This document shows, piece by piece, positions 1-6,735 of a stretch of 18,653 nt of DNA (position 1 is the stretch's first letter; every line of letters starts with the position of its first letter). This DNA is from Alphaproteobacteria bacterium UBA3307 (GTDB taxonomy: Bacteria; Pseudomonadota; Alphaproteobacteria; RF32; CAG-239). The notes below the pieces were generated by a model. The model saw only the letters and a list, made by a program, of their open reading frames with translations. It was not told where the DNA came from and did not search any database. Location of the stretch: the NCBI GenBank assembly GCA_002361365.1, contig DEST01000033.1:1-18653 (forward strand), given 5' to 3'. A program made the position numbers and the translations under genes.

Positions 1-215
1 CAGAGGCGGAAGATGCCAAGACGGAGAGCAAAGGTTGGTTCAGCGGTTGGTTCGGCGGCAATGACATTGCAGAAGATATGGCTCAAAGCAAAAAAGATGC
101 AGATGTAACAATCAATGAAACGCTTGATAAAAATCCGAAAATAGAACAAAAAACAAGTTGGTTTTCCGGTTGGTTTGGTAATAAAACATCGGCAAGTGAA
201 GATGCGGCAGAATAG
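1..215 (+). CDS. C-terminal end of a protein, possibly BamD (partial)
   Basis: An open frame enters from the left edge (first full codon at 3) and ends at TAG 213-215, leaving about 70 residues. The fragment is low-complexity, charged and polar (rich in E, D, K, S, A) and carries the motif WFSGWFG twice, at 36-56 and 159-179, 41 codons apart. No catalytic motif or known domain is visible, so this is probably a disordered C-terminal extension. It ends 12 nt before recN. In many Alphaproteobacteria the gene just before recN is bamD, the outer-membrane assembly lipoprotein; that is the only reason for suggesting it, since the TPR body of BamD would lie outside the window. The reading frame is well supported; the identity is weak. 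Confidence 0.6.
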   Translation, partial: EAEDAKTESKGWFSGWFGGNDIAEDMAQSKKDADVTINETLDKNPKIEQKTSWFSGWFGNKTSASEDAAE

Positions 216-227
216 AGGGGCTTATCA

Positions 228-1898
228 ATGCTGAAATCGCTGTCAATTCGAAATGTGATTTTGATTGATAAGTTGGATTTAGATTTTTCCGGCGGATTTA
301 GTGTACTCAGTGGAGAAACAGGCGCCGGAAAGTCAATATTGCTTGATTCGCTCGGCTTGCTTTTAGGACAACGTGCCGAAGTGAGTATGATACGCCCAAA
401 ATGCGATAAACTAAGTGTCAGCGGGTGTTTTGAATATGCTGATAAAGATGGAAAGCTAGCCGCAATATGTGCCGAACATAATTTGGATTTTGAGCGTGAG
501 ATTTTGATTGCACGTTCGCTTTCTTTAGACGGACGCTCCAAAATATTTTTTAATGACCAGCCGATAACGCTAAAACTTTTGAAAGAAATCGGTGCGCTTT
601 TGGTAGAAGTACACGGACAGTTTGATAATCAAGGATTACTGAATCCAGCAACACATCTGTCTGTTTTAGATAGTTATGGCAAATATGATACTGCTCTCGG
701 AGAACTTAAACAGGCATTCGAATTTTATAAAGCAGCACAAAAAAAGCGAATCGCCGCAGAAGAAGAGTTGAAATCAGCACAAGAAGACGAAGAAAATTTA
801 CGTCATTGGATTAGGGAATTTTCTACCATTAAACCACGTGATAACGAATTGGCGGAATTAGAGCAAAAACGCCAATTTATGATGAGTGCCGAAAAACTGA
901 TTGAAAATTTTAATACTGCATATCGGGCATTGAATAATCCATCGCAAAGTGTGCGAGATTGTTTGCGGCAAGCACAGTCGGCAATTGCCAGAATTAACGG
1001 AATGACTGCAGATAAATATGGAGAAATTTATGAGCTTTTGGATACGGCTTTAGTTAATGCCGAAGAGGCGACGGATGAAATAGAAACGGCGCTCGGTGCA
1101 GTAAATGTCAGCGAGGAAGAAATAAATGCGGCAGAAGAACGATTGTTTGCACTTAAAGATTTGGCCAGAAAACATCATACTACTGTTGAAGATTTGCCGA
1201 ATGTTTGGCAAAATATGGAAAGTAAATTGTTGCATTTGGAACGTGGCGCCGATGATTTAAATGCATTGCTGAGGGCTGAAAAACAGGCTCGCGAAAATTA
1301 TATCTTGAAGGCAGATATTGTACATCAGGAACGAGTTTCCGCCGCTAACCGATTGGATAAGGCGATGCAAAAAGAGTTGCCTGCTCTCAAAATGGAAAAG
1401 GCGGCATTTATGACGCAAGTGTTGCAAAAAAAAGAAGAAAGCGCATGGAACGAATCCGGATATGATGAAGTGTGTTTTATGGTTTCAACCAATGTAGGAA
1501 CACCATACGGAAGTTTGAATAAAATCGCCTCCGGTGGCGAATTGGCAAGGTTTATGCTGGCGTTAAAGGTCAATTTGGGGCAGGCAGGAATGGTGGAAAC
1601 GATGATTTTTGACGAAGTAGACACCGGAATCGGCGGAGCAACGGCACAGGCAGTGGGCGCAAAATTAGCGCAACTCGGGGATAACAAACAAGTATTGGTG
1701 GTAACGCATTCACCGCAAGTTGCTGCTTTTAGTAACAATCATTATAAAGTAGAAAAATTTAATGCCAATGGTGAAACTACAACAAAAGTTCGATTGCTTT
1801 CCGCTAATGAAAAACAAGAAGAAGTTGCTCGAATGCTTTCTGGAGAAGTTATATCTGATGAAGCACGGGCGGCTGCAAAAGTTTTAATCGGGGCATAA
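228..1898 (+). CDS. recN: DNA repair protein RecN
   Basis: RecN is an SMC-like cytoplasmic ATPase that helps repair DNA double-strand breaks by recombination, probably by bridging DNA ends. The 556-residue product has the usual family length. Walker A (GETGAGKS) is at residues 29-36, followed by the RecN-type LLLGQRAE segment. A long charged coiled-coil region occupies about 155-385. The ABC signature SGGE is at 435-438 within ASGGELARFMLALK, Walker B (MIFDEVDTG) starts at 459 with D462 and E463, and the switch histidine is H494 in VVTHSPQVAAF. The ATG is preceded by AGAGGGG at 214-220. The stop is 1 nt before the uvrC start, so the two repair genes are almost certainly co-transcribed. No LexA box is obvious immediately upstream, where the preceding gene runs to 12 nt before recN. 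Confidence 0.97.
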   Translation: MLKSLSIRNVILIDKLDLDFSGGFSVLSGETGAGKSILLDSLGLLLGQRAEVSMIRPKCDKLSVSGCFEYADKDGKLAAICAEHNLDFEREILIARSLSLDGRSKIFFNDQPITLKLLKEIGALLVEVHGQFDNQGLLNPATHLSVLDSYGKYDTALGELKQAFEFYKAAQKKRIAAEEELKSAQEDEENLRHWIREFSTIKPRDNELAELEQKRQFMMSAEKLIENFNTAYRALNNPSQSVRDCLRQAQSAIARINGMTADKYGEIYELLDTALVNAEEATDEIETALGAVNVSEEEINAAEERLFALKDLARKHHTTVEDLPNVWQNMESKLLHLERGADDLNALLRAEKQARENYILKADIVHQERVSAANRLDKAMQKELPALKMEKAAFMTQVLQKKEESAWNESGYDEVCFMVSTNVGTPYGSLNKIASGGELARFMLALKVNLGQAGMVETMIFDEVDTGIGGATAQAVGAKLAQLGDNKQVLVVTHSPQVAAFSNNHYKVEKFNANGETTTKVRLLSANEKQEEVARMLSGEVISDEARAAAKVLIGA

Positions 1899-1899
1899 A

Positions 1900-3705
1900 A
1901 TGGCAGGAATTCAGCACGGGATTGAAGTCATTAAAGGTTATGTTAAAATAGCACCGCAAAACCCCGGTGTTTATCGAATGCTTGATGCAAACGGCAAAGT
2001 TCTGTATGTGGGAAAAGCAAAAAGTATCAAAAAACGAATCGTGGCATATACGCGTTTTGAACGGCTTCCTGACCATATTAAACGTATGGTGGCAGAAGTT
2101 GAAAAAATGGAATTTATTATTGTTGAAAATGAGGCAAAAGCCTTGTTGATGGAAAATGATTTAATCAAAAAATTGGAGCCTAAATACAATATTTTGCTTA
2201 AAGATGATAAAACTTTTCCGCATTTGATGATAAATCCGCAAGAGGATTTTCCGGCGTTGCGAAAGAGTAGAGGTACTCGGCGTGATAAAAGTAAATATTT
2301 TGGTCCGTTTGCCAGTGCAACGGCGGTTAATAATGTTATGGATATAATCCAAAAAAACTTTAAATTGCGTTCGTGCCGAGACAGTGTGTTTGCCAATCGA
2401 GAAAGGCCGTGTATGCTCTATCAAATCAAGCGATGCAGTGGTCCGTGCGTAGGTAAAATCAGTCGTGAGGAATATCATAAAACAGTTGATGATGTAATTG
2501 CATTTTTGGAAGGTCGCAACAGCGATTTGAAGGCAAAATGGTCAGTGCAAATGCAAGAGGCTAGCGACGCTGAGGATTTTGAAACAGCGCTTGTTTTGCG
2601 TGACAGAATCCGAACGCTCAGCAGCATTCAAGGGGGGTATAATGTGGAATATGCCGATATTATGTCGGCAGATGCTATTGCGGTAGTTAAGCATAAAAAT
2701 ATGGTGTGTATTCAGGTGTTTTTTATTCGCTCGGGGCAAAATTGCGGTAATATTCCGTATTTTCCGAAACAAGCGCGTGAAATGAGTGAAGAAGAAATTT
2801 TGGAAGGATTTTTGAGTACATTTTATGCCGAACATTTGCCGCCAAAAGAGATTCTCATATCTCATACACCGGAAAATAAAGATTTTTTGGAAAAGGCAAT
2901 AGGAACAAAAATCAATTATTATCAAAAAGGCAATAAGGCAAAATTGATAGAGAGAGCTCATGAAAATGCGATTGCTGCAATAGAGCGTAAATTGGCGGAA
3001 AGTGCAACGGTGGAAGCTAATTTGATTGAAATGCAGCGTCGCTTCGATTTGCCGCGCATTCCACAACGAATAGAAGTATATGATAACTCGCATAATCAGG
3101 GCAGTTATGCAGTAGGGGCGATGATTGTGGCTACTCCTGAAGGATTTGATAAAAAATCGTATCGGACGTTCAATATTAAATATACCAAGAATACCAATGA
3201 TGATTTTGCTATGATGAAAGAAGTGCTTATTCGCCGATTTGAACGGATGAGTGACGAAAATCGCCCCGATGTGATTTTGCTCGACGGCGGTTTGGGGCAA
3301 CTTCATGCAGTGCATGAAGCACTGAACGGATATGATTTGTCCGGAATTACGATTATTGCAATATCCAAAGGACCGGAGCGGAATGCCGGTAAGGAATTTT
3401 ATCATATTATGGGACGTGAGAGCTTTGATTTGCCGTTTCAATCGTCAATAGCTTTTTATATGCAGAATATCCGTGATGAAGCACACCGTTTTGCTATAGG
3501 TACTCATCGTAAAAAACGTGCTAAATCAATGTTTAAGTCGGCAATAGATGAAATTGAGGGAATAGGGGCTAAACGCAAACGTGATTTGCTTAATTTCTTC
3601 GGTTCGGCAGAACAGATAAAGGCTGCAAGTATCAGCGATTTGCAAAAAGTCGACGGAATCAGTAAAAAAACGGCGGAAAACATATATAAATACTTTCATA
3701 ATTGA
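1900..3705 (+). CDS. uvrC: Excinuclease ABC subunit C (UvrC)
   Basis: UvrC makes the two incisions around a DNA lesion in nucleotide excision repair after UvrA2-UvrB recognition. At 601 residues it is full length. An N-terminal GIY-YIG nuclease domain is recognisable from GVY (23-25) and YVGKAK (36-41), with the catalytic glutamate probably in the VENEAKALLMEN segment. A Cys-bearing segment (SCRDSVFANRERPCMLYQIKRC, residues about 165-186) is typical of the family. The UVR domain that binds UvrB is at about 218-245. The RNase-H-like 5' nuclease domain shows YDNSH (D395), ILLDGG (D462) and RDEAHRF (H529). Tandem helix-hairpin-helix motifs close the protein at about 548-600. A modest GGGG at 1890-1893, inside the end of recN, is the likely ribosome site. 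Upstream recN and downstream pgsA fit alphaproteobacterial gene order. Confidence 0.97.
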   Translation: MAGIQHGIEVIKGYVKIAPQNPGVYRMLDANGKVLYVGKAKSIKKRIVAYTRFERLPDHIKRMVAEVEKMEFIIVENEAKALLMENDLIKKLEPKYNILLKDDKTFPHLMINPQEDFPALRKSRGTRRDKSKYFGPFASATAVNNVMDIIQKNFKLRSCRDSVFANRERPCMLYQIKRCSGPCVGKISREEYHKTVDDVIAFLEGRNSDLKAKWSVQMQEASDAEDFETALVLRDRIRTLSSIQGGYNVEYADIMSADAIAVVKHKNMVCIQVFFIRSGQNCGNIPYFPKQAREMSEEEILEGFLSTFYAEHLPPKEILISHTPENKDFLEKAIGTKINYYQKGNKAKLIERAHENAIAAIERKLAESATVEANLIEMQRRFDLPRIPQRIEVYDNSHNQGSYAVGAMIVATPEGFDKKSYRTFNIKYTKNTNDDFAMMKEVLIRRFERMSDENRPDVILLDGGLGQLHAVHEALNGYDLSGITIIAISKGPERNAGKEFYHIMGRESFDLPFQSSIAFYMQNIRDEAHRFAIGTHRKKRAKSMFKSAIDEIEGIGAKRKRDLLNFFGSAEQIKAASISDLQKVDGISKKTAENIYKYFHN

Positions 3706-3764
3706 AAAAAGCGTTTATAGTGAAAGCAGATTAAAGTTAATTTTTATATTTTGGGAGTACTCTC

Positions 3765-4502
3765 GTGTATAATTTACCGAATATTTTAACCCTTTCACGG
3801 ATTGCAGTTATTCCGCTGATTTTTATTTCAATTTATATTCACTCATTTTTATGGGCTATGATTGCCGGCGCGTTGTTTATTGCTGCGTCCATAACCGATT
3901 ATTTAGACGGATACTTGGCGCGTGCTCGTAATGAAACGTCGTCCTTCGGACGCTTGCTGGACCCTATTGCTGATAAGTTGTTGGTGGCAACGGCGTTGGT
4001 GGTAATTATTACTAAAACCTATTATAACCACGAAGGCGAGTTAATGCATTATTACTCATGGAATGGTACCATAATTGCCGCCTTTGTAATTTTGTGCCGT
4101 GAAATTTTGGTTTCCGGTTTGCGCGAATTTTTGCGTGAAGTCAATGTCGGATTACCGGTAACAAAATTAGCAAAATGGAAAACCGGTTTTCAAATGACGG
4201 CTCTTGCTATGATGATGTTTTGTGAACTGTCTATGTTTTGGGGATACTTGGGCGAGTTTTTGCTCTGGGTAGCAGCTGCTTTAACTTTTATCACCGGATA
4301 TCAGTACTTTCAGAAAAGTCTTGATTATGTGAAAGCTGAAGAAGAACGTAAAAAAAATCCGGCAGCCAAAATTGCTGAAACCGTAAAAACCGCAATCAAA
4401 ACAGTGGCAAATAGAACAACCGGTAAGAAAAAAACACGGGTAAAGACTGTAAGCACTAAAACAAAAAAATCCGCTAAGTCTAAAGTTGGCGCAAAAGAGT
4501 GA
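3765..4502 (+). CDS. pgsA: CDP-diacylglycerol--glycerol-3-phosphate phosphatidyltransferase
   Basis: PgsA is an inner-membrane enzyme that converts CDP-diacylglycerol and glycerol-3-phosphate to phosphatidylglycerophosphate, the committed step to phosphatidylglycerol and cardiolipin. The CDP-alcohol phosphotransferase signature is exact: D45-x2-D48-G49-x2-A52-R53-x8-G62-x3-D66-x3-D70. Hydrophobic segments lie at about 10-43, 70-84, 98-118, 145-160 and 162-180, as expected for this multi-helix family. The start is GTG with GGGAG at 3753-3757, 7 nt upstream; no better ATG is near. At 245 residues it is about 50 longer than typical bacterial PgsA. The excess is a Lys/Thr/Ala-rich tail (about 187-245) with runs such as KKKTRVK that should sit in the cytoplasm and be strongly basic. 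The stop overlaps a GTG of the following regulator frame. Confidence 0.93.
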   Translation: MYNLPNILTLSRIAVIPLIFISIYIHSFLWAMIAGALFIAASITDYLDGYLARARNETSSFGRLLDPIADKLLVATALVVIITKTYYNHEGELMHYYSWNGTIIAAFVILCREILVSGLREFLREVNVGLPVTKLAKWKTGFQMTALAMMMFCELSMFWGYLGEFLLWVAAALTFITGYQYFQKSLDYVKAEEERKKNPAAKIAETVKTAIKTVANRTTGKKKTRVKTVSTKTKKSAKSKVGAKE

Positions 4503-4504
4503 GG
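4497..4504 (+). promoter_or_regulatory. Ribosome-binding site choosing the regulator start
   Basis: GAGTGAGG at 4497-4504 ends 9 nt before the ATG at 4514. It spans the pgsA stop, so termination of pgsA translation would place ribosomes at this site. The competing in-frame GTG at 4499 has no purine-rich element at a suitable distance, which favours 4514. Confidence 0.5.
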
Positions 4505-4513
4505 TCGCTCTCT

Positions 4514-5206
4514 ATGCTGACTGATTGTGCGCATATTTTGGTGATTGATGATGATTTGCGGTTAAGAAACCTATTGCAACGCTATTTGCAAGAAAATGGT
4601 TTTACTGTAAGTGCAGCTGAAGATGCTGAAAACGCACGAATGTTTTTGAGACAATATCGCTTTGATTTGTTGATTGTTGATGTGATGATGCCAAACGAAT
4701 CCGGTTTGGAATTTTTGCAAAAGCTACGACTTGAAAATGATGTGCCGGCAATTGTGTTGACGGCAATGGGGGAAACTCAAGACCGAATCAGCGGATTGGA
4801 GGCCGGTGCCGATGACTATTTGCCTAAACCGTTTGAACCTAAAGAATTGGTGCTCAGAATCAATAATATTTTGCGTCGAGTTCCAAACAAATCTAAAGAA
4901 ATGGTAACTCCTGTATTATGTTTGGGAAATTGTCGATATAATTTGAGCAATAAAGAATTTTATCATATCACGGAAGGAGTAATTCATATTACGCCGGTAG
5001 AACAATCAATTCTGAGCATTTTAGGGCAAAAAAGCGGACAGATTTTTACACGCGAGCGGTTGGCAGAATTGTTGGGGGTCGGACAAAGCCCGCGCTCAAT
5101 AGATGTGCAAATTACGCGACTCAGAAAAAAAATCGAACCGGATTCTAAGAATCCGCGCTATTTACAGACAGTACGCGGCAAGGGGTATATGTTATTAACA
5201 GACTAG
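4514..5206 (+). CDS. OmpR-family response regulator (PetR-like)
   Basis: This is a cytoplasmic DNA-binding response regulator, expected to be phosphorylated by the sensor kinase encoded next to it. With the ATG at 4514 it has 230 residues. The receiver domain (about 6-120) shows the acidic cluster D12-D14, phospho-acceptor D56 in LLIVDVMMP, T83 in VLTAMG and K105 in YLPKPF. The C-terminal winged-helix domain (about 132-228) has TPVEQSILSIL, the recognition-helix segment RSIDVQITRLRKKIE and the terminal VRGKGYML wing, all standard for OmpR/PhoB. The IDDDLRLRNLLQRYLQENGF and GLEAGADDYLPKPFEPKEL segments resemble the PetR/OmpR-type regulators common in Alphaproteobacteria. The upstream in-frame GTG at 4499 would add five residues. 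Target genes cannot be read from this window. Confidence 0.93.
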   Translation: MLTDCAHILVIDDDLRLRNLLQRYLQENGFTVSAAEDAENARMFLRQYRFDLLIVDVMMPNESGLEFLQKLRLENDVPAIVLTAMGETQDRISGLEAGADDYLPKPFEPKELVLRINNILRRVPNKSKEMVTPVLCLGNCRYNLSNKEFYHITEGVIHITPVEQSILSILGQKSGQIFTRERLAELLGVGQSPRSIDVQITRLRKKIEPDSKNPRYLQTVRGKGYMLLTD

Positions 5207-5215
5207 GAGAAAAAA

Positions 5216-6571
5216 ATGCATATTAAATTTCCAAAAAAAATTGAAGGGACTTTATCGGCATTAAGACGTAAGATTATGCCGAAAACAATGTTTTTCAGAA
5301 CAATGTTGTTGATATTTATTCCGCTGATTGTGGTACAAGTTGTTTCCATTTATGCTTTTTTGGACGGTAACTGGAAACGTGTCGGACGCCGTTTGTCGGA
5401 AAACGTTAGTAAAAATATGGCGTTTGTTATGCAAATGCATCACGATGATATAGATTTTGAACACGTCAAAAATCTGGCGGCAACCTTATATGGTCTGGAT
5501 GTGAAGTTTTATGACAATGACAGTAAACATTCTGTATGGCGCAAAAATAAAACACACGACCAGTTCGCTACCAGATATCTAAATGAGGCATTAGATAGGC
5601 AATTTCCATTGGCAAATACGGAAGTGTTTTTGACAGAACATCATTCCAATTTAAATATTTTGGTAGATACCAAACAAGGATTATATGTTTTTAATACGCC
5701 GGCAAAAAATGTGTTTAGTACCTCAATTTTTGGCTTTGTATTGTGGATGATAGGCAGCGCTTTGTTGCTGTTTGTTGTTGCTGCAATGTTTTTGCGAGTG
5801 CAGGCACGCTCTATTTCTCAACTGGCTGAGGCGGCTGAAGATTTTGGTAAAGGCATTAATACCAAATTTAAACCTTATGGCTCAATAGAAGTACGGCGAG
5901 CCGGACTTGCCTTTACAAAGATGAAAGAGCGAATTATGCGGCAAATTTCAGAGCGTACGCAGATGTTGGCCGGAGTTTCGCACGACTTGCGCACACCATT
6001 GACGCGTATGAAATTACAAATGGCAATGTTGCCGGATAACAAAGAAAACCAAGAGTTTGTGCAAGATATTAACGAAATGGAGAAGATGCTTGACGGTTAT
6101 TTGGCTTTCGTTAGCGGTGAGGGAGGAGAAAAGCCGACTTTTGTTGACCTTAATGAGATGATTTCGGCTATTATAAGTAAATATCGCAAAAATTCTAACG
6201 CGATGATTCGTTTTGCTACCAACTATGATGTGAGCGCCGTTCAGGGACGAGAGCAAGCGTTACGTCGAGCCATTACCAACATTATTGAAAATGCTTTTCA
6301 TTATGGTGAAACTATAGCAGTCAAATTAGATAGTGATAATAAATATGTGCAACTAACCATTGATGATGACGGACCGGGGATTCCGGCTGAAAAGCGCGAT
6401 GATGTGTTTAAGGCATTTTATCGGGTCGAAGGTTCGCGCAACAAACAGACAGGCGGTGTCGGTTTGGGACTTTCCATTGCCAAAGACATTATTGTGTCTC
6501 ATGGTGGTTCAATCGATTTGGCGGATAGTGATTTGGGAGGCTTGAGGGTTCTCATTAAATTACCCTTATAG
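5216..6571 (+). CDS. EnvZ-like sensor histidine kinase
   Basis: This inner-membrane sensor kinase of 451 residues is the likely partner of the regulator 9 nt upstream; AGGAG at 5205-5209 overlaps that gene's stop. TM1 spans about 28-49 and TM2 about 170-194, leaving an extracytoplasmic sensor region of roughly 120 residues. A HAMP linker follows (about 194-245). The HisKA dimerisation domain contains the phospho-acceptor H256 in GVSHDLRTPLTRMK. The ATPase domain shows the N box (N355, N359 in ITNIIENAFHYG), the G1 box DDDGPGIP (383-390), the F box KAFYRVEGSR (399-408) and the G2 box GGVGLGLS (413-420). All catalytic residues are present, so it should be active. The sensor part is short, lacks a recognisable PAS or Cache signature and is rich in histidine. 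This is the last + strand gene of the left block. Confidence 0.94.
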   Translation: MHIKFPKKIEGTLSALRRKIMPKTMFFRTMLLIFIPLIVVQVVSIYAFLDGNWKRVGRRLSENVSKNMAFVMQMHHDDIDFEHVKNLAATLYGLDVKFYDNDSKHSVWRKNKTHDQFATRYLNEALDRQFPLANTEVFLTEHHSNLNILVDTKQGLYVFNTPAKNVFSTSIFGFVLWMIGSALLLFVVAAMFLRVQARSISQLAEAAEDFGKGINTKFKPYGSIEVRRAGLAFTKMKERIMRQISERTQMLAGVSHDLRTPLTRMKLQMAMLPDNKENQEFVQDINEMEKMLDGYLAFVSGEGGEKPTFVDLNEMISAIISKYRKNSNAMIRFATNYDVSAVQGREQALRRAITNIIENAFHYGETIAVKLDSDNKYVQLTIDDDGPGIPAEKRDDVFKAFYRVEGSRNKQTGGVGLGLSIAKDIIVSHGGSIDLADSDLGGLRVLIKLPL

Positions 6572-6735
6572 GAGAATGAGCAGGTACATTCGTCGCACAA
6601 CTTATTCGTGGTAAAAAAATCCGGATAGCGTATTTGTACACTATCCGGATTTGTCGTTCAGCACTCGTAGTTTATGTACCTTTTAATTGTACATTGCGCC
6701 AATCTATTTATTGTTATTGCACATTTTGAGGCGCA
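6572..6735. other. Convergent intergenic gap with nested inverted repeats
   Basis: This 164-nt gap separates the kinase and transketolase stop codons. Besides the terminator hairpin it holds an outer inverted pair, AGGTACAT at 6582-6589 and ATGTACCT at 6674-6681, nearly concentric with the hairpin. A second pair, TGCGCC at 6695-6700 and GGCGCA at 6730-6735, lies beside the transketolase stop. Four GTAC tetramers occur in it. I see no open frame worth calling. Confidence 0.5.
6613..6652 (-). terminator. Intrinsic terminator of the transketolase unit
   Basis: A perfect 12-bp stem pairs 6617-6628 (AAATCCGGATAG) with 6641-6652. Inside it, after one mismatch, 6630-6632 can pair with 6637-6639 around a TTTG loop. 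Read on the - strand, the stem runs into seven consecutive T (complement of 6613-6619), the form of a Rho-independent terminator, about 85-120 nt past the transketolase stop. On the + strand the stem is followed only by TTTGTCGTT, so termination of the kinase transcript there would be weaker. Confidence 0.85.

Noticed and set aside
83..541. A 152-codon - strand frame across the left edge and the start of recN
   Set aside because: It lies opposite recN and the preceding gene, its translation is Ser/Pro-rich with no motif, and the + strand genes explain the sequence.
2542..3441. A 299-codon - strand frame inside uvrC
   Set aside because: It is antisense to the RNase-H half of UvrC, whose catalytic motifs are intact; the translation is His/Phe/Ile-rich and looks like a codon-bias shadow.
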